A stretch of DNA of 64,000 nt from Orientallactaga sibirica (taxonomy: Eukaryota > Chordata > Mammalia > Rodentia > Dipodidae), in assembly GCA_036365145.1 (NCBI GenBank), contig JAEOAD010000939.1, positions 1 through 64,000 of the forward strand, read 5' to 3'. A model generated the notes under the pieces. That model had not been told where the DNA came from, did no database searches, and saw only the letters and a list, made by a program, of their open reading frames with translations. The position numbers and the translations under genes are program-made. Shown piece by piece: positions 39,896-49,700 of the stretch; position 1 is the stretch's first letter, and every line of letters begins with the position of its first letter.

Positions 39896-42715
39896 CCATT
39901 GCAACCAGGTGCTCAGGTCTGTGGACCCACCGAGTGAGCTAGATCCGCCCCACTTCCCCGGCCAGAGCCCCTGGGCATGCCAATACAGTTAGGTGCCTGG
40001 GTCCACAGTGTGAGACAGATTCATCCCACTTCCTGACCCTGGCCAGAGCCCCTGGGCGCACCAATACAGTTAGGTGCCTGGGTCCACAGAGTGAGACAGT
40101 TTCGTCCCACTTCCTGCTCCTGGCCATGGCCCCTGGGCATAGCAATACAGTTAGGTGCCTGGGTACACAGAGTGAGACAGATTCGTCCCACTTCCTGATC
40201 CCGGCCAGAGCTCCTGGGCGCGCCAATACAGTTAGGTGCCTGGGTCCACAGAGTGAGACAGATTCGTCCCACTTCCTGCTCCTGACCAGAGCCCCTGGAC
40301 GCACCAATACAGTTAGGTGCCTGGGTTCACAGAGTGAGACAGTTTCGTCCCACTTCCTGCTCGCCGGCCAGAGCCCCTGGGCGCGGCAATACAGTTAGGT
40401 GCCTGGGTCCACAGAGTGAGACAGTTTCGTCCCACTTCCTGCTCCCCAGCCAGAGCCCCTGGGCGCAGCAATACAGTTAGGTGCCTGGGTCCACAGAGTG
40501 AGACAGATTCGTCCCACTTCCTGATCCCGGCCAGAGCCCCTGGGCGCACCAATACAGTTAGGTGCCTGGGTCCACAGAGTGAGACAGTTTCGTCCCACTT
40601 CCTGCTCCTGGCCAGAGCCCCTGGGCGTGCCAATACAGTTAGGTGCCTGGGTCCACAGAGTAAGACAGTTTCATCCCACTCCCTGCTCCTGACCAGAGCC
40701 CCTGGACGCGCCAATACAGTTAGGTGCCTGGGGCCACAGAGTGAGACAGTTTTGTCCCACTTCCTGCTCCTGGCCAGACCCCTGGGTGCAGCAATACAGT
40801 TAGGTGCCTGGGTCCACAGAGTGAGACAGATTCGTCCCACTTCCTGATCCCGGCCAGAGCCCCTGGGCGTGCCAATACAGTTAGGTGCCTGGGTCCACAG
40901 AGTGAGACAGAGTCCCACTTCCTGCTCCCCAGCCAGAGCCCCTGGGTGCAGCAATACAGTTAGGTGCCTGGGTCCACAGAGTGAGACAGATTCGTCCCAC
41001 TTCCTGATCCTGGCCAGAGTCCCTGGGCACGCCAATACAGTTAGGTGCCTGGGTCCACAGAGTGAGACAGTTTCGTCCCACTTCCTGCTCCTGGCCAGAG
41101 CCCCTGGGTGCAGCAATACAGTTAGGTGCCTGGGTCCACAGAGTGAGACAGATTCATCCCACTTCCTGATCCCGGCCAGAGCCCCTGGGTGCGCCAATAC
41201 AGTTAGGTGCCTGGGTCCACAGAGTGAGACAGTTTCGTCCCACTTCCTGCTCCTGGCCAGAGCCCCTGGGCGTGCCAATACAGTTAGGTGCCTGGGTCCA
41301 CAGAGTAAGACAGTTTCATCCCACTCCCTGCTCCTGACCAGAGCCCCTGGACGCGCCAATACAGTTAGGTGCCTGGGGCCACAGAGTGAGACAGTTTTGT
41401 CCCACTTCCTGCTCCTGGCCAGACCCCTGGGTGCAGCAATACAGTTAGGTGCCTGGGTCCACAGAGTGAGACAGATTCGTCCCACTTCCTGATCCCGGCC
41501 AGAGCCCCTGGGCATGCCAATACAGTTAGGTGCCTGGGTCCACAGAGTGAGACAGTTTCGTCCCACTTCCTGCTCCCCAGCCAGAGCCCCTGGGTGCAGC
41601 AATACAGTTAGGTGCCTGGGTCCACAGAGTGAGACAGATTCGTCCCACTTCCTGATCCCAGCCAAAGCCCCTGGGCGCGCCAATACAGTTAGGTGCCTGG
41701 GTCCACAGAGTGAGACAGATTCGTCCCACTTCCTGATCCCGGCCAGAGTCCCTGGGCACGCCAATACAGTTAGGTGCCTGGGTCCACAGAGTGAGACAGT
41801 TTCGTCCCACTTCCTGCTCCTGGCCAGAGCCCCTGGGTGCAGCAATACAGTTAGGTGCCTGGGTCCACAGAGTGAGACAGATTCATCCCACTTCCTGATC
41901 CCGGCCAGAGCCCCTGGGTGCGCCAATACAGTTAGGTGCCTGGGTCGACAGAGTGAGACAGTTTCGTCCCACTTCCTGCTCCTGGCCAGAGCCCCTGGGC
42001 GCAGCAATACAGTTAGGTGCCTGGGTCCACAGAGTGAGACAGATTCGTCCCACTTCCTGATCCTGGCCAGAGCCCCTGGGCACGCCAATACAGTTAGGTG
42101 CCTGGGTCCACAGAGTGAGACAGTTTCATCCCACTTCCTGCCCCCAGCCAGAGCCCCAGGGGGCAGCAATACAGTTAGGTGCCTGGGTCCACAGAGTGAG
42201 ACAGATTCGTCCCACTTCCTGATCCTGGCCAGAGCCCCTGGGCACGCCAATACAGTTAGGTGCCTGGGTCCACAGAGTGAGAAAGTTTCATCCCACTTCC
42301 TGCTCCTGACCAGAGCCCTGGACACACCAATACAGTTAGGTGCCTGCGTCCACAGAGTGAGACAGTTTCGTCCCACTTCCTGCTCCTGGCCAGAGCCCCT
42401 GGGCACGCCAATACAGTTAGGTGCCTGGGTCCACAGAGTGAGACAGTTTTGTCCCACTTCTTGCTCCTGGCCAGAGCCCCTGGGTGTGCCAATACAGTTA
42501 GGTGCCGGGGTCCACAGAGTGAGCCAGTTTTGTCCCACTTCCTGCTCCCCAGCCAGAGCCCCTGGGCGCAGCAATACAGTTAGGTGCCTGGGTCCACAGA
42601 GTGAGACAGATTCATCCCACTTCCTGATCCTGGCCAGAGCCCCTGGGTTCGCCAATACAGTTAGGTGTCTGGGTCCACAGAGTGAGACAGTTTCGTCCCA
42701 TTTCCTGCTCCCAGC
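39896..42715 (+). repeat. L1 5' UTR monomer array, ~34 units of 81 bp
   Basis: Units are built from CAATACAGTTAGGTGCCTGG, GTCCACAGAGTGAGACAG, TCGTCCCACTTCCTG and GGCCAGAGCCCCTGGGC. Unit starts at CAATAC near 40,143, 40,224 and 40,305 show the 81-bp step. Two sub-types (GACAGATTCGTCCC...CTGATC and GACAGTTTCGTCCC...CTGCTC) tend to alternate. A block of about eight units is itself duplicated: the rare GAGTAAGACAG variant is at 40,661 and 41,306, 645 bp apart. Each unit carries CACTTCCTG (ETS-like) and several CpG sites. The first unit (39,896-39,976) is a diverged, ancestral-looking form. Because 81 is a multiple of three and the unit lacks stops in several frames, very long but spurious open frames run across it on both strands (a 926-codon minus-strand frame at 40,313-43,093 and a 448-codon plus-strand frame at 41,514-42,860). 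Confidence 0.93.
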
Positions 42716-43225
42716 CAGAGCCCCTGGGCGTGCCAAGGCAGCTGGGAGCTTGGGTCTGTGGATCTTCCAAGTGAAACAGAGTAGTCCCACTTCCTGCTCC
42801 CGGCCAGAGCCCCCTGGCATGGCAATACAGTTAGGTGTCTGGGGCTGTGGATCTGACTGAGACAGATTCGTCCCACATCCTGCTCCCCGGCCAAAGCCCC
42901 TGAGTGAGCCATTGTAGTGGGGTGCCTGAGTCTGTGGAGCTGCCGAGTGAAACAGATTCGTCCCACTTCCTGCTCCCTGGCCAGAGCCCCTGAGCTCGCC
43001 ATTGCAGCCAGGCGCTTGGGTCTGTGGATCCACTGAGCAAAACATATTTGTCCCACTTCTGGCTCCCCGGCCAGAGCCCCAGCGCACCATCACAGGCAGG
43101 TGCCCTGGGCCTGTGGAGCCATATCACCTGCCTGGAACCTGTGCAGCCACACTGCAGGTCAAGCCCCACCCATTCCCTGTGCCATCACAAGACAGATCCC
43201 ACTGAGCCAGTGTCTCTGAACTGGT
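42716..43225 (+). promoter_or_regulatory. Proximal L1 5' UTR: long diverged monomers and tether
   Basis: The repeat continues in a longer, more diverged form, with CCAGAG or its equivalent at 42,715, 42,804, 42,891, 42,981 and 43,071, so spacings are 87-90 bp. These units contain GGGTCTGTGGATC where the 81-bp units have GGGTCCACAGAG, which is about 9 bp shorter. From about 43,080 to the ORF1 start the sequence is non-repetitive. No plus-strand frame here looks coding. Confidence 0.75.
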
Positions 43226-44418
43226 GTGATGCACAGATCACAGAGAAAAAGGAAGATCATGAAAACCCAGATACAAGTAAATCAAGCTACACTATCCAGT
43301 CCTACAATGGATGTCTCGAAGCAAATCATAGAAGAGGCATTAGAATCAGAACCCCAAAATGAAGAGACAAGCTATGTAACCCTGGCCAAGCAAATAGCGC
43401 AACTGTCAGAAAGTCAACAAAGAGCCAATAAATGTATGAATGTTATCCTTGCTAGATTAGACCTAATAGAAAAGAACCAGGAAGGGTTCCAAAAACAGTT
43501 AAATGAGCTGAAGGAGAGTGAAAAAAAAAGTCCTCAATAACCAGATGGTTAAGTTCAATGAAGATATAAAAAAATGCAAGGATGAACTCCAAGAAGCATT
43601 AAGAAGGTCAGAAAATGACGTGAAAAGGGAACTAGACAGGGGGATGGAAACTATACATAAAAAAACAGTAGAAAATATGAACCAAATTGAACAAACCCAA
43701 AACTCTATAGAAGCTCTTAAGAATAGAGTCAGCCAAGTAGAGGATAGAAACTCAGAACTGGAAGACAAAACAGAAGAAACAGTTCGTGAGTCCAGAAACT
43801 TGAACAAGTTCAAAAATTATTGTGAACAGAACATGAGGGAAATGTGGGATACCCTGAAGCGTCCAAACATTAGGATCATGGGCATACCAGAGGGGGAAGA
43901 AACACAGACTAAAGGAATGGAAAGCTTATTCAACAAAATAATTGAAGAAAACTTTCCTACTCTCTCAAGAGAAAATCCCATCAAGCTACAAGAAGCTACA
44001 AGAACTCCAAACAGACTGGACCAAAGGAGAAATTCTCCGAGACACATTATCTTTAAGACTCTAAACATCAAGCACAAAGAGAAAATCCTAAAAGCAGCCA
44101 GGGAAAAACAACACATTACATATAAAGGGAACCCCATTAGAATTACCTCAGATTTCTCAATGGAAAACCTAAAAGCCAGAAGGGCCTGGAATGGAACACT
44201 GCAAACTCTAAGAACCCATGGTTTCCAGCCACAACTACTCTATCCAGCAAAAGTATCCCTCATAATAGATGGTGAAAAAAAAAACATTCCATGATAAAAC
44301 TCATCTCTACAAATATATGAACACAAAGCCAAACCTACAGAAAGTACTTCAGGGAATTCTTCACACAGAAGAAACAAATAACCAATCTCAAGAGCCCTCA
44401 AGAAGCAGTCCACATTAA
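43226..44418 (+). pseudogene. L1 ORF1 (ORF1p RNA-binding chaperone), frameshifted
   Basis: ORF1p coats L1 RNA as a trimer and is needed for retrotransposition. The first frame (43,226-43,540; the start could equally be the second ATG at 43,229) has a basic N-terminus and the beginning of a coiled coil. The second frame (43,518-44,294) continues the coiled coil (heptad-rich, with NRVSQVEDRNSELED) and then shows the conserved core: RPNIRIMGIPEGEE, ENFP, RTPNRLDQRRNSPRHII, KEKILKAAREK, ITYKGNPIRITSDFS, KARRAW and LLYPAKVSLIIDGE. The expected C-terminus (beginning FHDKT) lies in a third frame and ends at TAA 44,416-44,418. The breaks fall in an A9 run (43,521-43,529) and an A10 run (44,275-44,284), and one extra A in each explains them. 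The reconstructed order and total length fit a rodent ORF1 of about 390 residues. Confidence 0.92.
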
Positions 44419-44723
44419 CCCCTTACCCCTCAAAAAAAAAAAAAACCACAATGACCACAACCCACTACAATATGGCTGGTATTAAATCAAACCTCAAACT
44501 AATATCTCTGAACATTAATGGCCTCAATTCACCCATCAAAAGACATAAGCTAACAGGGTGGATCAGAAAACTGGACCCCTCAATCTGCTGTCTTCAAGAA
44601 ACCCACCTCACCACTAAAGACAGACACCTCCTTAGGGTGAAAGGGTGGAAAATGATATTCCAAGCAAACACAAACACGAAAAAAGCAGGTGTACCTATAC
44701 TTATATCAGATAAAATAGACTTC

Positions 44724-45112
44724 TGTGGTAGTTTGAATATATGTCCCCCAATATATTCAATGTTTTATTACTTTATAGTTTGCATCTGCAATCACCTTGC
44801 TAGAGGCAAGGTCACTGGGGACCGGTCTTAAGGTGTGGTGATGGTTTGAGATTCCATTGTAAAGATATGCAAATGTGCCTAGCAGGAGTTCCTGAAGTGT
44901 GCTGTGTGACCTTTTGGCTGTAGTTTTGCTCTGTGTGCTGTGGTGGCTGGTTGGCTTTCTCTCTCTTGCCTGGTCCTGTGAAGAGCAGGCTGCTTCTCCT
45001 GCCTTTATGGAACTTCCCCTGGATCTGTAAGCTTCAATAAATAATATCCCTTCCTCCATAACTGTGCCTGGTCTGGAAGTTCATCTCAGCGAACCTGAAG
45101 CTGTCTGCTACA
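44724..45112 (+). repeat. 5' LTR of the MaLR-like element (389 bp)
   Basis: It starts TGTGGTAG and ends CTGCTACA, with an inverted TGT...ACA. A polyadenylation signal, CAATAAATAATATC, lies about 80 bases before its end and would define the R/U5 part. It differs from the 3' LTR at two positions (A for G in the GGGGACCGG block, and G for A in GCTCTGTGTGC). Confidence 0.93.
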
Positions 45113-45118
45113 GTAAAG

Positions 45119-45138
45119 TGGTACCGAGGAGTGTGGGG
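45119..45138 (+). promoter_or_regulatory. Primer binding site, tRNA-Leu-like
   Basis: TGGTACCGAGGAGTGTGGGG begins six bases after the 5' LTR. It matches the complement of a tRNA-Leu 3' end (TGGTACC followed by an AG.AGTGGGG-type stretch) with a few differences. ERVL elements are known to use tRNA-Leu primers. Confidence 0.7.
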
Positions 45139-46294
45139 TGAGATGAACCTGACCGCGTGGATATTCATCTTTTGGAACCTTTGTTTTGGAGGAATGAGCA
45201 TGGACTTGGTGCTTGCAACTGAAGATGCCTTCTGGAGTGGTAAGCCAAGTTTTATGGACTATTCTGATGAGAGTTTGAGAATACTAAGTGCAGATAGTAC
45301 TGAACTTCGAGGCTTGGCTTATGAGGTTTCTAAGGGGAAGGAAAGACTGCAGAGGACTTTGTTGGAACTGGGCTACTGGCATAAGGGATGGCTATGTTCC
45401 GCTATCCAGGCCCAGAGTGTTTGATCAAGGTTAAATTTGTAATGGACTGATGTGCTTGGCTGAAGATATCGGACTGAGATTTTAAGATTTTAAGTTGGAA
45501 AACCTCAAGCAAGTTAAAAGCAGAGGCACTGAGACTGGTTTTAGGTTACTGGAGCTGCTATTGTCAAACACATTAGCAATCTTAAGGAAGGTGGAAGGAA
45601 GGTGGCCAGACTTGATTTACATTAAAACAATGGAGAGGATGCCTGAGGAAAGACTGTTAAAAATGCACATTCTTGGAAAGAGCTGACTGGAGAAGGAACC
45701 TGCTTTTCAAGGCTATGATTTATTTCATCCCTGGATTAAGAATATGGCTGTGTCCTGCACACCTGGTATTAGTTTTGGAAGCATGAAAAATGCATGGAGT
45801 GGTCATGAGTTGCACACGGTTCCAGGAGCCGCTGCTGAGATGCAGCATGAAGGCAGGGCATGAAGTCCCTGAGGAATAGGCTGAAAGAGCCTTTGGAAGA
45901 TGGACCGTGGTTTGCATGGAGACCTGAAGATGTTTTGGATATACCAGGACTGTGCAAAAGGGCTACCATGGAGTGCAGTGTTGGCATGGGATGAAAGTTT
46001 TCCCTGGCGACTCTGCCCAGCTGGAGGGGCGGAATTGGAAAACCTGGAGACTGTCAGTCTCTGGTTATATGGAACTTGAACTGCAGAAGTCTGATGATTA
46101 CTGATGATGGCTGAGTTTGCATTTAGTCTCTCCTTGCTATTCCTTATATAGTTAAAAATGTTTACTCTGTGCCTTTACATGTTGAAAGTATTTAACTTGT
46201 TTGATTTTACAGGACTATCTTAAGTTGGTCAAGACTGTGAGAACCTTTGAAATTGGACTGAGTACAATTTACAATGTGTGATAGTTATAAATCT

Positions 46295-46337
46295 ATTGGG
46301 GGCCAGGAGCTAAATATATTGGGGGCCAGGGGCGGAA
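46295..46337 (+). promoter_or_regulatory. Polypurine tract before the 3' LTR, in two copies
   Basis: ATTGGGGGCCAGG occurs at 46,295 and again at 46,318. The second copy runs GGGGGCCAGGGGCGGAA directly into the 3' LTR, as expected for the plus-strand primer. The first copy, 23 bp upstream, continues into AGCTAAAT and looks like a duplicated and decayed tract. Confidence 0.65.
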
Positions 46338-46726
46338 TGTGGTAGTTTGAATATATGTCCCCCAATATATTCAATGTTTTATTACTTTATAGTTTGCATC
46401 TGCAATCACCTTGCTAGAGGCAAGGTCACTGGGGGCCGGTCTTAAGGTGTGGTGATGGTTTGAGATTCCATTGTAAAGATATGCAAATGTGCCTAGCAGG
46501 AGTTCCTGAAGTGTGCTGTGTGACCTTTTGGCTGTAGTTTTGCTCTATGTGCTGTGGTGGCTGGTTGGCTTTCTCTCTCTTGCCTGGTCCTGTGAAGAGC
46601 AGGCTGCTTCTCCTGCCTTTATGGAACTTCCCCTGGATCTGTAAGCTTCAATAAATAATATCCCTTCCTCCATAACTGTGCCTGGTCTGGAAGTTCATCT
46701 CAGCGAACCTGAAGCTGTCTGCTACA
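46338..46726 (+). repeat. 3' LTR of the MaLR-like element (389 bp)
   Basis: It has the same length and ends as the 5' LTR, with two substitutions in 389 positions. It is followed at once by the ACTTC target duplication and the resumed ORF2 frame (CAAACCAAAATTAACC). A 326-codon open frame starting at 46,678 includes LTR sequence in its first residues; only the part after 46,727 is L1 coding sequence. Confidence 0.93.
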
Positions 46727-49700
46727 ACTTCAAACCAAAATTAACCAAAAAAGACAAAGAAGGCCACTTCTTACTTATCAAGGGAACAATCCAACAAGAG
46801 GACATCACAATCATCAATATTTATGCACCAAACACAGGTGCACCACAATTCATAAAGCAAAATCTACTTGGCAACAAAACAGAAATAAACACCAATACCA
46901 TCATAGTTGGGGACTTCAATACTCCACTATCAACAATGGATAGGTCATCCAGACAGAAAATTAATAGAGAAGTAAGAGAGCTCAACAACACCATAGAGCA
47001 AATAGACCTAACAGATGTATATAGAACATTCCACCCCAAATCTACAGATTACACATTCTTCTCAGCAGCACATGGAACCTTCTCTAAAATAGATCATGTA
47101 CTGGGCCACAAAGCCTGCCTCCATACTTTCAAGAAAATTGATGTAATTTCCTGCATGGTATCAGACCACAATGCTGTAATGCTAGAAATTAACTACAAAA
47201 AGTACACCAGGAATCCCTCTAACTCCTGGAAATTGAACAACACAATTTTAAACAACAAATGGGTTGTGGATGAAATGAATGAAATTGCAAAATTTCTAGA
47301 ACTCAATGACAATGAGAACACATCATACCAAAACTTGTGGGACACAATCAAGGCAGTCCTTAGGGGAAAAATCATAGCACTAAATGCCATCATAAGAAAA
47401 AAAGAAAGACCCCAAATCAATAACCTGACCATTCACCTAAAAGCATTGGAAAGGCTAGAGGAAGCCAACCCAAAAATTTCCAGACGGAAAGAAATAATTA
47501 AAATCAGAGCAGAAATTAATGAATTGGAAACTAAGAGGACAATTAAGAAAATTGATGAAACAAAGAGCTGGTTCTTCGAAAAAATTAACAAGATTGATAC
47601 ACCCCTGGCCAATTTGATCAAGCGGAAAAAAAGAAACACTTCAAATCAACAAAATTAGAAATGAAAAGGGAGAGATCACAACAGACATGAGCCAAATAGG
47701 AAGAGTTATTAGGACTTATTTTAAAAACCTCTACTCCATAAAACAGGAAACTATGGAGGAAATGGAAGAATTCCTAGACACATACCACCTACCAAAGCTA
47801 AGCCCAGAGCAGATTAATTTCCTAAACAAACCCATCACACCCTTCGAGATAGAAGAGGTAATCAAACACCTCCCCAAAAAGAAGAGTCCAGGACCAGATG
47901 GTTTCTCAGCAGAATTCTACCAAACCTTCATGGAAGAACTGAAACCAATTCTCAAACTCTGCCACCCAATAGGAGAACAGGGAGAGATCTCTAACACTTT
48001 TTAGGAAGCTAGTATCACCCTAATTTCAAAACCAAGCAGGGACGACACAAGAAAGGAAAATTATAGGCCCATTTCTCTGATGAACATAGACGCAAAAATC
48101 CTGAACAAAATTCTTGCAAACCGAATTCAACAGTACATCAAAAGCATTATCGACCTTGATCAAGTAGGCTTCATCCCTGGAACGCAGGGGTGGTTCAACA
48201 TATGGAAATCTGTCAATGTAATACACCACATAAACAAGCTGAAACACAAAAACCACATGATTATTTCGATAGATGCAGAAAAGGCCTTTGACAAAATACA
48301 ACATCACTTCATGATCAAAACATTGGATAGAATAGGTATGGATGGCCCTAATCTCAACATAATAAAGGCTATATATAAAGCACCTAAAACCCAAGTAATT
48401 CTTAATGGGTAGAGACTGAAGGAATTCCCATTGAGGTCAGGAACAAGGCAGGGGTGTCCACTCTCACCTCTGCTCTTCAACATAGTGCTAGAAGTATTAG
48501 CTCAAGCAATAAGACAGGAGAAAGAAATCAAAGGGATACAAATTGGAAAGGAAGAAGTTAAGTTAGCCCTATTCACAGATGACATGATTCTATACATAAG
48601 TGACCCAAGAACTTCCATCCCAAATCTCTTAAAAGTGATTAGCACCTTCAGCAAAGTAGCAGGATACAAAATCAATGCACAGAAATCAGTAGCCTTTTTG
48701 TATGCAAAGGACAGAGAGACAGAAAAACAAATAACTAACATCGTCCCATTTTCAATTGCAACAAGGAAAATAACATACCTTGGAATAACATTAACTAAGG
48801 AAGTGAAGGACCTATACAATGAAAACATAAAAACTCTCAAAAAAGAAAATGAGGAGGTCCTACAAAAATGGAAAGACCTCCCATGCTCCTGGATTGGTAG
48901 AATTAACATTGTGAAAATGGCAATTTTACCAAAAGCACTTTACAGATTCAATGCAATGCCGATAAAAATCCCAACTTCCTTCTTCAATGAGATAGAAAAA
49001 AGTATCTCAAAATTCATATGGAAAGGCAGAAGGCCTCGGATATCCAAGCTCATCCTCAGCAAAAGAAACACCTCTGGAGGCATCACCATACCTGATCTAA
49101 AGTTATACTACGAAGCCATTGTAATAAAAACAACCTGGTACTGGCACAAAAACAGGAATATAGACCAATGGAACAGAATTGAAGACCCAGACTTTGGGTC
49201 AAGAAACTACAGCTACTTGATATTTGACAAAGGCCCTAGCAAGGTAGAATGGAAAAAGGACGGTATCTTCAACAAATGGTGCTGGACAAACTGGATAACC
49301 ATATGTAGGAAAATGAAACTTGACACACACATCTCTCCATGCACAAAAATTAAGTCCAAATGGATAAAAGACCTTAATATAAAACCAGAAACTCTGCTAC
49401 TACTGGAAGAAAAAATAGGAGGAACCTTCCACGATATAGGAGTGGGAAAATATTTCCTGAACAAAACCTCAGCAGCTCAGGAAATTAAACAATCAGTCAA
49501 CCATTGGGATCTCATGAAGCTGAAAAGCTTTTTCACTGACAAAAATATTATAACCAAAGCCAGCAGAATACCCACAGAATGGGAGAAAATTTTCACCAGC
49601 TATACAACTGACAAAGGCCTAATTTCTAGAATATACAAAGAACCCCAAAACCTAAACAATAAACCACCAAACAACCCACTCAAAGTGGGGCAGAGAACTG

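Larger units (their letters stand above)
45113..46337 (+). other. Internal region of the MaLR-like element, non-coding
   Basis: There are 1225 bp between the LTRs. Open frames are short: 45,131-45,424 (97 codons, starting MWGEMNLTAW just after the primer site) and 45,495-45,686 (63 codons). Neither shows a zinc knuckle, a protease DTG/DSG or a polymerase motif. The first could be a remnant of a leader or of gag, but I do not recognise it. The region looks like the non-coding interior typical of MaLR elements. Confidence 0.7.
44724..46726 (+). mobile_element. Nested ERVL/MaLR-like LTR retrotransposon, complete
   Basis: Two 389-bp LTRs beginning TGTGGTAG and ending CTGCTACA flank 1225 bp of internal sequence. 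ACTTC is duplicated on either side (44,719-44,723 and 46,727-46,731), a 5-bp target duplication as expected for class III/ERVL-type elements. The primer binding site fits tRNA-Leu. No gag, protease or pol domain is visible, so the element is non-autonomous and must have moved with proteins supplied in trans. The LTR start TGTGGTAGTTTGAATATATG followed by a C run resembles MaLR LTRs (ORR1/MT/MLT) known from mammals. Removing the element restores the local ORF2 frame, so it inserted after the L1. Confidence 0.9.

Noticed and set aside
41514..42860. 448-codon plus-strand open frame in the same region
   Set aside because: It is the same 81-bp monomer artefact, lying upstream of ORF1 in the L1 5' UTR.
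40313..43093. 926-codon minus-strand open frame as a repetitive protein gene
   Set aside because: It is made of a 27-residue repeat that exactly follows the 81-bp L1 5' UTR monomer. Several other frames on both strands are also open for the same reason, and no domain is recognisable.
43521..43529. Programmed frameshift in ORF1
   Set aside because: Mammalian L1 ORF1 is read in one frame. Three further one-base homopolymer shifts exist in the same element, so decay or sequencing error is the simpler explanation.
44757..45059. 100-codon minus-strand frame in the 5' LTR
   Set aside because: It lies within an LTR with control signals on the other strand, shows no motif, and is on the opposite strand to the element.
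44724..46726. Two independent solo LTRs rather than one element
   Set aside because: Equal length, near identity, a primer site after the first LTR, a polypurine tract before the second and a single 5-bp target duplication around the whole indicate one complete element.
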